From assembly GCF_024347415.1 (NCBI RefSeq), contig NZ_AP025476.1:1550001-1614000 (forward strand): 64,000 nt of DNA. Direction: 5' to 3'. How positions within the stretch are numbered: the stretch's first letter is position 1; the number at the start of each line of letters is the position of its first letter. Below, piece after piece: positions 46,405 through 55,413 of this stretch. Source of the stretch: Vibrio crassostreae (GTDB taxonomy: Bacteria; Pseudomonadota; Gammaproteobacteria; Enterobacterales; Vibrionaceae). Position numbers and translations under genes: made by a program. A model generated the notes under the pieces. That model saw nothing but the letters and a program-made list of their open reading frames with translations, searched no databases and was not told the origin of the DNA.

Positions 46405-49400
46405 TGAACCTGACTAATTACGCAATTAAAAACAAAGTCATAAGTTGGCTAGTGGTTGTCATCCTATTAGTGGGCGGTGTACTTTCTTTTCGTGGTTTAG
46501 GGCAATTGGAATTTCCAGCATTCCCTATTCCACAAGCCATGGTCAACACCACGTACCCTGGTGCCTCTGCAATGCAAGTTGAGGAGGAAGTCACCTTACC
46601 GCTTGAACGTGCGATTTCTCAGCTTGAATACGTTAGAGATGTTGAATCTTTTACGACTGCGGGACTTTCTCAGATTGCGGTGATATTAAAAGAGACCATA
46701 CAAGCAGAACAACAACCTCAGGTATGGGATGAATTGCGCCGTAAGGTGAATGATATTCAGCCTAGAATGTCCCCGGGAGTGAATCCATCGCAAGTCATTG
46801 ATGATTTTAGCGATGTGTATGGCATTCTCTACAACATTACGAGTAATGAATACACTTATCGCGAGCTGCAAAATTACGGTGAATACCTTCAACGTGAGCT
46901 TCTTGCCATTAAAGGGGTAAAGAAAGTTAACTTGGCCGGGCTAGTCTCTGAACATATTGTGATTGAGATTGCCCAGCAAGATCTTAATACGTTGAATCTC
47001 GATCCTGCTTGGCTTTCTCGTTTGATTCAAAATCAGAACATGGTGTCCAATGGTGGTGATTTACTACTTGATGGACAATCGATCCGAATCCATTCCTCTG
47101 GTGAGTTTAATGAAGTTGAAGCGTTAAAGTCATTTAAATTTAGCCCGCCGGGAAGCAATGATCTGATCCAATTAGGTGATATCGCAGAGGTAAGCCGTCA
47201 GTTTCAGGATAAAGCTTATACCTTGTATCGTAACAATGGTGAACAAGCCATTTCTCTTGGGATCTCGTTTGCGAACAGCGTCAATGTGGTTGATGTGAGT
47301 GAACGTGTCAGTAATAAATTGTCTGAACTCGACTTTGCTCGCCCAATCGGCATTGAATTGAACAAAGTGTACGACCAAGGCGATGCGGTTGATAAATCGG
47401 TGTCTGACTTTGTGATGAGCTTAGTGGAAGCGGTATTGATTGTTATTGTCGTGTTGTTATTTGCAATGGGTTTGCGTTCAGGGATTTTAATGGGGGCTAT
47501 TTTATTACTGACTATCCTCGGTACCTTCATTGGAATGAGTATTCTAGGCGTTGAGATTCAAATCATTTCGCTTGGTGCTTTGATCATTGCACTCGGAATG
47601 CTCGTTGATAATGCAATAGTGATAACGGAAGGCGTATTGATTGGTCTTAAGCGTGGGCTTACCAAACGTCAAGCAATTGAATCTGTAGTTAAACAAACGC
47701 AGTGGCCACTGCTTGGCGCGACACTGATCGGTATTATCGCGTTTGCTCCGATTGGATTGTCTGCCGACGCAACGGGAGATTTCTTAGGGTCTTTATTCCA
47801 AGTATTAGCGATCTCGTTGGTGTTAAGTTGGGTACTGGCGATCACGTTAACGCCTTTCTTCTGCGAGCTGATGTTTAAAGAAGAAATAGCCAAAGGGGAC
47901 TCAGAGCAGGTCGACCCTTATCGAGGATTGATATTTACCTTGTATCGCACGGTTCTCAATACCGCATTGAAAAACCGTATTGCGACTATGCTCATCACTC
48001 TGACATTGCTCATCTCCGCTGTGATTGGTTTTGGCTCTGTAAAACAAGCTTTTTTCCCACCATCGAATACCCCCATTTTTTATGTAGATGTGTGGCTGCA
48101 ACAAGGCACTGACATTCGTGAAACCGAACAACGCCTAGAACAGATTGAACATACCGTGAGTGAGTTTAATGATGTTCATAATGTCACGACCGTCATAGGA
48201 ACCGGTGCACAGCGATTCATTCTGACTTATGCACCTGAAAAGTCATACAGCAGTTACGGGCAATTGATTGTTGAAGCTAAAGATTTAGCCGCGATCGAAA
48301 GTATGTTGCCCCAGATGAGATCAAAACTTGAAAGTCTACATCCAGACAGTGATTTTAAGTTTAAGTTAATGGACTTAGGGCCAGCCCCCGCCGCTAAGGT
48401 TGAAGCGCGTTTTTATGGTTCAGATCCACAAGTATTGAGAAAACTTGCTGCCCAAGCGAATGAGATTATGCGCAATGAGCCAAAAGCAACCGCAGTTCGT
48501 CACTCGTGGCGAGAAAAGACTCAGGTGCTTGAACCGCAACTTGATGGTGCCGCGGCAAGGCGGGTAGGGATAACCAAGAGTGATCTTGATAGAACCTTGT
48601 TACGCAATTTAGATGGAGAGCAAATAGGGCTGTTCAGAGATGGTAGCCATATCATGCCGATTGTTATGCGTGCGCCAGATGGAGAACGTTTTGATATTGA
48701 CAGATTACCTGAGCTACAAGTTTGGAGCCAAGACCAAAGCCGTTATATCCCAATAACACAGGTGGTTTCCGACTTTAACCTGACGACGGAAGACTCATTA
48801 ATTGTTCGCCGAAACTTTAAACGCGTGATTTCTGTTATGGCAGATGTGACACCATTTGGTGATGATACGGCTGAGTCTTTACGCCGTTTGGTCGCACCAA
48901 AGATCGAAGCGATTAAACTCCCTCAAGGTTATCATTTTGAGTGGGGCGGTGAATACGAAAGTCAGCAAAAGGCCACCAATAACCTAATGGGTTCATTGCC
49001 AATGGGCTATCTGATCATGTTCTTGATTACGGTATTATTGTTTAACACCATTCGCCAGCCTTTGGCGATTTGGCTAACCGTACCGTTAGCATTGATTGGT
49101 GTGAGTGCGGGCTTACTGTTAATGAATATCCCGTTCTCGTTCACGGCATTACTAGGGTTGTTAAGTTTATCAGGCATGATTGTGAAGAATGGCATTGTGT
49201 TGGTAGAGCAAATCAATATCGAAACCGACCAAGGTTCGAACCTTAGCCATGCGATTGTGGATGCCAGTGTAAGTCGTGTTCGACCTGTCTGTATGGCAGC
49301 AATTACCACCATGCTTGGTATGGTTCCATTGGTTTTTGATGCCTTCTTCCAGTCGATGGCGGTGACCATTATATTTGGGCTAGGGTTTGCTACTTTATTA

Positions 49401-49457
49401 ACATTAATCGTATTGCCTGTGATTTACGCCTTGCTGTACCGAGTAAGCTATCGTTAA
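46404..49457 (+). CDS. RND efflux pump, AcrB-type permease
   Basis: Inner-membrane proton-driven exporter, 1017 aa, with twelve helices and two large periplasmic loops. Marks: FPAFPIPQAMVNTTYPGASAMQVEEEV near the start, TM4 IIALGMLVDNAIVITEGVL, and TM10 LSGMIVKNGIVLVEQIN. TM4 has Asp-Asn where AcrB has Asp407-Asp408, whereas the lysine matching Lys940 is kept. Substrate unknown. No outer-membrane channel gene follows, so it must use a distant TolC. Confidence 0.92.
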   Translation: MNLTNYAIKNKVISWLVVVILLVGGVLSFRGLGQLEFPAFPIPQAMVNTTYPGASAMQVEEEVTLPLERAISQLEYVRDVESFTTAGLSQIAVILKETIQAEQQPQVWDELRRKVNDIQPRMSPGVNPSQVIDDFSDVYGILYNITSNEYTYRELQNYGEYLQRELLAIKGVKKVNLAGLVSEHIVIEIAQQDLNTLNLDPAWLSRLIQNQNMVSNGGDLLLDGQSIRIHSSGEFNEVEALKSFKFSPPGSNDLIQLGDIAEVSRQFQDKAYTLYRNNGEQAISLGISFANSVNVVDVSERVSNKLSELDFARPIGIELNKVYDQGDAVDKSVSDFVMSLVEAVLIVIVVLLFAMGLRSGILMGAILLLTILGTFIGMSILGVEIQIISLGALIIALGMLVDNAIVITEGVLIGLKRGLTKRQAIESVVKQTQWPLLGATLIGIIAFAPIGLSADATGDFLGSLFQVLAISLVLSWVLAITLTPFFCELMFKEEIAKGDSEQVDPYRGLIFTLYRTVLNTALKNRIATMLITLTLLISAVIGFGSVKQAFFPPSNTPIFYVDVWLQQGTDIRETEQRLEQIEHTVSEFNDVHNVTTVIGTGAQRFILTYAPEKSYSSYGQLIVEAKDLAAIESMLPQMRSKLESLHPDSDFKFKLMDLGPAPAAKVEARFYGSDPQVLRKLAAQANEIMRNEPKATAVRHSWREKTQVLEPQLDGAAARRVGITKSDLDRTLLRNLDGEQIGLFRDGSHIMPIVMRAPDGERFDIDRLPELQVWSQDQSRYIPITQVVSDFNLTTEDSLIVRRNFKRVISVMADVTPFGDDTAESLRRLVAPKIEAIKLPQGYHFEWGGEYESQQKATNNLMGSLPMGYLIMFLITVLLFNTIRQPLAIWLTVPLALIGVSAGLLLMNIPFSFTALLGLLSLSGMIVKNGIVLVEQINIETDQGSNLSHAIVDASVSRVRPVCMAAITTMLGMVPLVFDAFFQSMAVTIIFGLGFATLLTLIVLPVIYALLYRVSYR

Positions 49458-49512
49458 CACCTCAATGTTCAATACCTCTCATTAGGAAAGAACGTCCAGA
49501 GTTGTTCAATAT

Positions 49513-49547
49513 AAAGCTGATGCTAACAATGTTGGTATCAGCTTTTT
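49513..49547 (+). terminator. terminator of the RND operon
   Basis: AAAGCTGATGCTA and TGGTATCAGCTTT pair over 13 bases with two G-U pairs, then TTTTTC. Confidence 0.8.
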
Positions 49548-49862
49548 CGTTTGTATTAGCTAGGAAAAATGAACGATTTAGTATTCAAACTCGATTGAAG
49601 ATACATGCTGTCATCAATGTATCAACTGAATCAGTTAGAAAGCTACCTGTGTGACAGCCTTAAAACGTCCATACCTTGCTATCGAATCTTTGTGAGGAAA
49701 ACCTAGGCAGATTTCGTTGAAGGTGTAAGCCTTTACCGGGTAGACAGGGGCTTTAAATGTGAGAACAAAAAGTCATGGGGTGATTAGAAGATTGAGTGTG
49801 TATCTTGAGGGGATAGCATTGTGATCTGCTGGAGTGGAAACTGGATGCTTTTATTTAAACAG
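49548..49862. other. intergenic region, no gene seen
   Basis: About 310 bases between two terminators of convergent units. Only short frames without ribosome sites. Confidence 0.5.
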
Positions 49863-49898
49863 AAAACCCCACACAGATCGCTAACCTACAGTGTGGGG
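49863..49898 (-). terminator. terminator of marC
   Basis: On the minus strand CCCCACAC pairs with GTGTGGGG, followed by TTTTCTGTTT. Confidence 0.7.
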
Positions 49899-49908
49899 GA
49901 TACGAAAA

Positions 49909-50559
49909 TTACAGCAATACGCTGATGTCTTGTACGATTTCAGTGATACCGATAGTAAAGAACTGCACACCCATGCAGATAAGCAGAAAGCCCATAATAC
50001 GAGTAAAGGCGTTAATACCATTCTGTCCCAAAGCTTTAAGTAACGGGTAAGCCATACTCAGAATAAAAGCGGCGACTAAGCTAACGACACCAAACCCTCC
50101 AATTACCCCTGTATAAATACTTATCTTTTCTAACTCTTCCTCGCTAGACGCGATTTCAGCGGCAAGGCTAATGATCAGTGCCATTGTTCCGGGGCCACAC
50201 AACGATGGAATGGTAAGCGGCACCAATGCGATGGAATCTTGCCCGACACTGCCATCCATGCTTTCTGGTTTTGGAAACAGCATGTTAAAGCCAATAGCAC
50301 AAATGATAATCCCGCCACCTAAGCGTAAGCTCGGAATTGAAATACTAAACAGTTCTAAAACGGAAGCACCAATGAAGAAGGTGACACACATAGCAATGAA
50401 CAGGTAAATCCCAACAGTTTTCGCTTGTGAAACGATGTAACTTTTGTCTCGTCCTTTACTTAAACCAAGAAGAACAGTAGCGGCGGCTGGAGGGTTCATC
50501 ATCGGCAATAAGCCAAGAACGGTGAGAGTCAAATAAGTGAATAACGTTTCTAAATGCAT
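49909..50559 (-). CDS. MarC family membrane protein
   Basis: 216 aa with about six helices and the MarC signature GLLPMMNPPAAATVLLGLS, plus RLGGGIIICAIGFNMLFPK and PLTIPSLCGPGTMALIISLAAE. Once classed as amino-acid/neutral exporters; no transport role is proven for the family. Downstream of mgtE on the same strand across a 150-base gap filled with an octamer repeat. Confidence 0.88.
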   Translation of the reverse strand: MHLETLFTYLTLTVLGLLPMMNPPAAATVLLGLSKGRDKSYIVSQAKTVGIYLFIAMCVTFFIGASVLELFSISIPSLRLGGGIIICAIGFNMLFPKPESMDGSVGQDSIALVPLTIPSLCGPGTMALIISLAAEIASSEEELEKISIYTGVIGGFGVVSLVAAFILSMAYPLLKALGQNGINAFTRIMGFLLICMGVQFFTIGITEIVQDISVLL

Positions 50560-50644
50560 ACGGTTCCCTTTTATATTTTGGGGTTTATGTGTATTTGAGC
50601 GGCGGCTAAATAATTAGGTAATGACTTAATCTAGAATCAAAATA

Positions 50645-50708
50645 ATGACCAAATGACCAAATGACCAAATGACCAAATGACCAAATGACCAAATGACCAA
50701 ATGACCAA
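50645..50708. repeat. 8-bp tandem repeat, eight copies
   Basis: Unit ATGACCAA, eight exact copies, ending one base from the mgtE stop codon (50710-50712, minus strand). It forms the 3' untranslated region of mgtE and the spacer to marC. Prone to slippage. Confidence 0.92.
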
Positions 50709-50709
50709 G

Positions 50710-52101
50710 CTAGAGAAGCATTAGTTGAGCAAGATACAGAACACTAAAGAACGAAATTGCATCGGTTAATGTGGTGAGTAACGGACTCGATAACATAGCT
50801 GGATCGAGGTTTGCGCGTTTGAGGGCTAGGGGTAAAGCGCCACCGATCATTACTGCTAGCGTTGACGATACCGTATAGGCAATGGCGACAATAACTGGTA
50901 ACAAGTGACTTTGCTGGCCATGAGTGAGTAACATAAGAAGGGCGATGACCAAACCAATAGCGATGCCATTGAGTACACCTATCGGGAGCTCTTTTATGAC
51001 AACAAACAACCAATCTTTGGCCGAAATATGTTCTGTAGATAACTCTCGAATAGAAACTGCGACGGATTGATTCCCAGCAGCACCTGATAAGTTGGCGACT
51101 AAGGGTAAAATGGCTGCCAAAACCGCAATTTGTTCAATAATGTGTTCGAAAGAAGCTATGATCGATACGGCGGCATAGCTCAATATGACTGATGGCAACA
51201 AAAAGGTAAGGCGTCGGATATTACGCTGCAGTAGTGGCATGGTACGAAACTCGTCGCCACCAAATATACCGCTTGCTTCGCGTTGTTGTTGTTTGGATTT
51301 TTCGTATAACGCTTTATTCAATTGAGTGTAGCCAACAATGCCTATTTGAAACCCATGTTCGTTGATAACAGGCACAGTTGCGTGTGATGTGGAATCGAGA
51401 ATGCTTTTTAATGATCGAAGGTCAAAATCTGCACGCACTGTTGGGATGCTGTTATCGATATGGTCAACCACCTTTTCCCAAGATTGGGCGAGAAACAATT
51501 TACGAGTTTTGACCGTACCTAAGTAGTTACCACGTTTGTCGTGCAGGTAAATGTAGCGCCATTCAATTAGCTCAGAGCTTTGCTCACCTTCACGTAAAAT
51601 GGCCTCCAAGTCTGAAATGGTGGCCCAACTTTCTAATTTAATGATTTCATTCTTGCAAATACGCCCAACGGATCCGCTAGGAAAAGACATTGACGCTTTC
51701 TCTTCATTCTCCCAAGTCTCAGGCAGTGAAGCTTCGAGGGCTTGATGAAGCTGTTTAGGTAAGCCACGTAATAATGAGCGGCGAACGTCAGATCGCATGT
51801 GCAAAAGAATATCTTTTGCACTGTCGATAGGTAGTTTTGTAAATAACAGTTCACGTTCTGGTTCTGTTAAGTAATCCAGAAAGTCAGCAGCAAGTTTAGG
51901 CTTTTGAGAGCAGATTAATACCCAAAATTGTTCTCGCTGCTGGTCGCTGAATTTTCGAATAACGAATGGAAGATCGGTAAGGTTAGCATTGTCGATCTGC
52001 TTGATAATGTCAGTGCTATTGGTGGATTGTATCGCTGTGATCAACTTGGAATACAGTCGTTCGGCTTCAGTGTTAGGTAGTGGTACGGCTATCAAGGTCA
52101 T
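50710..52101 (-). CDS. mgtE: magnesium transporter MgtE
   Basis: Mg2+ channel gated by intracellular magnesium. N-terminal MgtE_N superhelix (to about 130), tandem CBS domains (PVINEHGFQIGIVGYTQLNKALYE is the second), and five C-terminal helices with ILPLVANLSGAAGNQSVAVSIREL and SPLLTTLTDAISFFSVLYLA. 463 aa, normal. Nine bases after dedA, so cotranscribed. Confidence 0.92.
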   Translation of the reverse strand: MTLIAVPLPNTEAERLYSKLITAIQSTNSTDIIKQIDNANLTDLPFVIRKFSDQQREQFWVLICSQKPKLAADFLDYLTEPERELLFTKLPIDSAKDILLHMRSDVRRSLLRGLPKQLHQALEASLPETWENEEKASMSFPSGSVGRICKNEIIKLESWATISDLEAILREGEQSSELIEWRYIYLHDKRGNYLGTVKTRKLFLAQSWEKVVDHIDNSIPTVRADFDLRSLKSILDSTSHATVPVINEHGFQIGIVGYTQLNKALYEKSKQQQREASGIFGGDEFRTMPLLQRNIRRLTFLLPSVILSYAAVSIIASFEHIIEQIAVLAAILPLVANLSGAAGNQSVAVSIRELSTEHISAKDWLFVVIKELPIGVLNGIAIGLVIALLMLLTHGQQSHLLPVIVAIAYTVSSTLAVMIGGALPLALKRANLDPAMLSSPLLTTLTDAISFFSVLYLAQLMLL

Positions 52102-52110
52102 AGTAATTGG

Positions 52111-52761
52111 CTACATTGCAATGTGGTTTCGTTTACGGATAAGTCGGATAAATAGGGTGATGAAAGCAATTGCCATCAGTGACAAGCTGGTGAAGAGAAA
52201 CCACCTAGTGATTAGCTCTTGATATTGGTTTAGAAATGGATGACGCATAATGGATTTTCCTGCATAAAGCAGTGTTAACGCCCACACGATTGAACTGGTC
52301 ATGCTGATCATGACTGTGCGGATAAAACTCAGGCGTGCAATGCCCATCAGCATAGGGGTTAACACACGAACGAATGGAACAAAGCGAGATACGAACAACG
52401 ATAGGAACCCAAATTTATTGAGAAGGTGCCTTGCTCTCGGTAATGATTCGTCGGGTAATACGACTTCAACTTTGTCCATCCAGCGTGAACCTTCTAACCA
52501 ACGCCCTTGTAGATAACCGACAATCGTACCTAAGCAAGCAGATAGGCTTAGAATAGTAAGGGCGGTATAGAAATCCACAGCACCTAATCCAACCAGCCCT
52601 CCAACAAATAACACGAGCCCATCACCTGGGAGAGGTAAAAATACAAAACTCGATTCTAGAAATAACACCATCGCAAGCAGTAGCAGCAAGATATGGAGTG
52701 AGTTGATCTCGAGTAGCGTGTCAAAATCTTGTACCCAAATGGCGGATAATATTTCATTCAT
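52111..52761 (-). CDS. DedA family membrane protein
   Basis: Integral membrane protein linked in the family to lipid-carrier flipping and to proton-motive-force and envelope-stress tolerance. 216 aa. FVFLPLPGDGLVLFVGGLVG in the first half and RFVPFVRVLTPMLMGIARLSF in the second are DedA blocks. It lies between the chaA-like gene and mgtE on one strand. Substrate unknown. Confidence 0.88.
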   Translation of the reverse strand: MNEILSAIWVQDFDTLLEINSLHILLLLLAMVLFLESSFVFLPLPGDGLVLFVGGLVGLGAVDFYTALTILSLSACLGTIVGYLQGRWLEGSRWMDKVEVVLPDESLPRARHLLNKFGFLSLFVSRFVPFVRVLTPMLMGIARLSFIRTVMISMTSSIVWALTLLYAGKSIMRHPFLNQYQELITRWFLFTSLSLMAIAFITLFIRLIRKRNHIAM

Positions 52762-52782
52762 ACTCTTTCCTTAGTGGCATAA

Positions 52783-52821
52783 AACAACGTACCAGCCAAA
52801 TCGAATGGTTTGGCTGGTACG
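52783..52821 (-). terminator. terminator/attenuator between chaA-like gene and dedA
   Basis: Perfect 13-bp stem CGTACCAGCCAAA/TTTGGCTGGTACG, followed on the minus strand by TTGTTTTATG. Sits in the 67-base gap, so dedA-mgtE may be reached by readthrough only. Confidence 0.7.
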
Positions 52822-52828
52822 TGTGGTA

Positions 52829-53986
52829 TTAATCGAACATCAAAATCAAATAGGCGAAAAAGAGAACAAGGTGGGTCGCGCCATTAAGTGAGTTTGTCCT
52901 GCCGCTACTAAAGCTAACGCTTGTCATGAGAAGTGTGGCGGCCAGTAACACCATTTCTGCAGGCTTTAGGCCTAATTTAATGGGTTGGTCCAATACTCCT
53001 GAGATGAGTAAAACGGCCGGTACGGTCAGCGCAATCGTTGCTAATACCGAACCAAAGAACAGGTTGATAGCACGCTGCAGTTGGTTTGTGAGGGCTGCTT
53101 TGACGGCTCCGACGGCCTCTGGTGCAAGAATAATAAGCGCAACGATAAGGCCGCCAAGCGCTGGCGGGGCGCCCATAACGCTAATGCTGTCGTTAATTGG
53201 TATGGCTAAGCTTTTTGCAAGAAGTATCACGATGATCAAGTAGCCAATCAACATCATGGTGTGAAATAGATTGCTACTTACCGGGCCGTGGTGGTCGTGT
53301 CCACTTTTATTGTCGGCATCAATGAAGAAGTGAATATGGCTACGTGTTTGTACGAACAGAAATACGCCATACAACGCAATGGATGCGAGAACCAGTGTGC
53401 CCATTAAGCTCAATGACATGTTTCCGTTCTCACTGCTGCTGGTAAAGTTTGGCAAGATCAAACAAAGCATTGCGAGTGGAATAATGGCAACCAAATACGC
53501 TTTAATGCCATCCAAATTATAGGACTGAGTGTGATACTTCATCCCACCCACTAATAAAGTAATACCGACAAATCCATTCAATACCGCCATGATCACAGCG
53601 AACATCGTATCTCGGGCAAGGACAGGATTTGGATCGCCAGTCAGCATCACGGAAGAGATCATAATCACTTCTAATGAGATTACCGACAATGTCAGAATGA
53701 GTGTACCAAATGGGTCTCCTAGCTTGATTGCTAGGGAGTCTGAGTGACGTACAACCGCGAAAATTGCGGTCATTGTGATATAAAAGAGTACGGCAGTAGT
53801 GATGACATAAGAGAAGATTGAGAGACTTGAGGTCAGCATGCTTTCACCAAAAGTCTTGAAAAATATAACAGTCAAAATACCGAGGAGCAGTGTTTTTTCT
53901 TGCTTCAAAGTCTTATACATTTTGAGCTTTTCGTTGGCACCAACATCGTCAGTTCCCATTGACTTTGTTAATTCGCGAATGTTCAC
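52829..53986 (-). CDS. ChaA-like Ca2+(Na+)/H+ antiporter
   Basis: Cation/proton exchanger of the CaCA superfamily, 385 aa with about eleven helices. The two repeat motifs are GDPFGTLILTLSVISLEVIMIS and ILAPEAVGAVKAALTNQLQRAINLFFGS, each with the acidic residue of the ion path. An acidic and His/Asp-rich loop (FFIDADNKSGHDHHG) lies in the middle. I place the start at GTG 53986, which has GGAGG five bases upstream, rather than at ATG 54064 or 53998. Ion selectivity is not readable from sequence. Confidence 0.85.
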   Translation of the reverse strand: MNIRELTKSMGTDDVGANEKLKMYKTLKQEKTLLLGILTVIFFKTFGESMLTSSLSIFSYVITTAVLFYITMTAIFAVVRHSDSLAIKLGDPFGTLILTLSVISLEVIMISSVMLTGDPNPVLARDTMFAVIMAVLNGFVGITLLVGGMKYHTQSYNLDGIKAYLVAIIPLAMLCLILPNFTSSSENGNMSLSLMGTLVLASIALYGVFLFVQTRSHIHFFIDADNKSGHDHHGPVSSNLFHTMMLIGYLIIVILLAKSLAIPINDSISVMGAPPALGGLIVALIILAPEAVGAVKAALTNQLQRAINLFFGSVLATIALTVPAVLLISGVLDQPIKLGLKPAEMVLLAATLLMTSVSFSSGRTNSLNGATHLVLFFAYLILMFD

Positions 53987-53991
53987 TACGT

Positions 53992-54029
53992 CCTCCATAA
54001 GGTAGTGATCGACTCGCAGTTTATGGTGG
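53992..54029 (-). promoter_or_regulatory. hairpin that covers the ribosome site of the chaA-like gene
   Basis: On the minus strand CCACCATAA (54029-54021) can pair with TTATGGAGG (54000-53992), eight of nine bases, loop 20. The GGAGG of the GTG start is in the 3' arm. Confidence 0.5.
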
Positions 54030-54047
54030 TTCGGAAAGCCTGAGTAT

Positions 54048-54062
54048 GAATTTGAGAAATTC
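54048..54062. promoter_or_regulatory. shared palindrome, site 5 (chaA-like gene)
   Basis: GAATTTGAGAAATTC, perfect arms, 62 bases upstream of the GTG at 53986. Confidence 0.6.
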
Positions 54063-54091
54063 ATAAATGCGTTTATATCTACCCCAACGCT

Positions 54092-54106
54092 GAATTTCTC
54101 TAATTC
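54092..54106. promoter_or_regulatory. shared palindrome, site 6 (chaA-like gene)
   Basis: GAATTTCTCTAATTC, perfect arms, 44 bases (about four turns) from site 5. The rest of 54107-54483 has no convincing gene. Confidence 0.6.
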
Positions 54107-54483
54107 GGCGAGTTCTAGTTTTTAGGTTTCAATATTGGCTTAAGGTCGTTGGCCATTCAGTTTGTTTTCAATATGTTTGATGTTGAATTTACGAAATCAG
54201 AAGTGGAACGTTTGACTTATATGCTGGTGGAGAACCGTTGGAATACAGTCTTTACCGCACAAGGCTGATGTAGGGGGAACCATCCTATGCAGATGGTCTG
54301 TGTCATGGAGGTTATATTAATGGATGTATAACGGGCACGCCTGAAAAACGACCGACAGCAGATGTGATGTCGAGTGACTCCGTAGTGATGGGGTCACTCT
54401 ATAGTCGCGCTATTATTCAATGGGTTAAGTTAGTCTATGAGCTAAGCTATTCCATAAACTAAATTACGCTATGGACTAAATTG

Positions 54484-55413
54484 TTATATCTCAGGCTGAA
54501 CAACGTTATCGAAAAAACTTTGCATGGTTTGGTGTAACAGTTGGTTCAATGGAAAACCACGTTTTGATTGTAAGTAACCACCATTGATTTGTATCGTTCT
54601 CATCTCTTTTGGAAGAGTAGGAAGAGGGTAACAGCTTAGTTCTGGGTCCCCCTTCGTCAGAAATGAACTACCAAATAAAATCGCATCAGAGTTCTTCAAC
54701 TTGTTGAGTAAAACTCGAATACTGTGGGTAGTCAAAACAATATTGGCCTTAAAACCTTTTGTTAAATAAAAGTCTTCAGCGGGAGCTCGTTTGGAGTTGA
54801 TTCCATCCGCGACTATACGAGTAATAGGGAGGTGATGGATATCTTCTAAGGCGCTACTCGTGCTAAGTATCGGATGGTTTTTACGAGCCACGATACTGAG
54901 TTTGATTTCTTTTAAACTGTGTTGATAAATTTCTTGTGGCAACGGAAACTCAGAAAAATGGAGCATGTAATCTATTTGACCACTCAGTATTTCACTCAAG
55001 CTTTGTTCTTGCCAGTAAACCAGTTTAAAGCTGGCAGTAGGTAGTGCTTCTCTTAATGCACTAAAAATGCCATCGCCGTATTGTTCGAGTAAATTAATGT
55101 TCATCGCAATAGTAATTTCGCCGGTAAATTGCAGTGGTTCAAAATTATTATACGACTCAACAACTTTTAATAATGGCGTGAACATTTGGTCGGCTGCTTC
55201 AGCTAGTTTTTCAGCAAGCTCAGAAGGCTCGACACCATGAGCTTTACGAATAAAAAGTTGATCACCAAACGTTTCTCTTAGCTTAGCCAGACCGCGGCTG
55301 ACACTGGTTTGAGATATCCCTAATTTGTCTGCGGCTAGGTGTGTATTGCGTGTCTCTACGACCGCTTGCAATAGTTTCAGTAGGTTTAAATCTAAATCGC
55401 GAAGTTCTTTCAT
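54484..55413 (-). CDS. LysR-type regulator at the end of the ion/envelope cluster
   Basis: 309 aa. Winged helix DLNLLKLLQAVVETRNTHLAADKLGISQTSVSRGLAKLRETFG, then an effector domain from about residue 95 (GEITIAMNINLLEQYG). It belongs to the NodD/LeuO-like group with the D-L-N-L-L start. It sits next to the two-operator promoter of the chaA-like gene and is the only regulator in 37-55 kb. That makes it the best local candidate for the GAATT-N5-AATTC protein, by position only. Confidence 0.88.
   Translation of the reverse strand: MKELRDLDLNLLKLLQAVVETRNTHLAADKLGISQTSVSRGLAKLRETFGDQLFIRKAHGVEPSELAEKLAEAADQMFTPLLKVVESYNNFEPLQFTGEITIAMNINLLEQYGDGIFSALREALPTASFKLVYWQEQSLSEILSGQIDYMLHFSEFPLPQEIYQHSLKEIKLSIVARKNHPILSTSSALEDIHHLPITRIVADGINSKRAPAEDFYLTKGFKANIVLTTHSIRVLLNKLKNSDAILFGSSFLTKGDPELSCYPLPTLPKEMRTIQINGGYLQSKRGFPLNQLLHQTMQSFFDNVVQPEI

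Noticed and set aside
54173..54268. 31-codon frame MFDVEFTKSEVERL... between the chaA-like and LysR genes
   Set aside because: No ribosome site and no recognisable fold. Composition alone does not support a gene.
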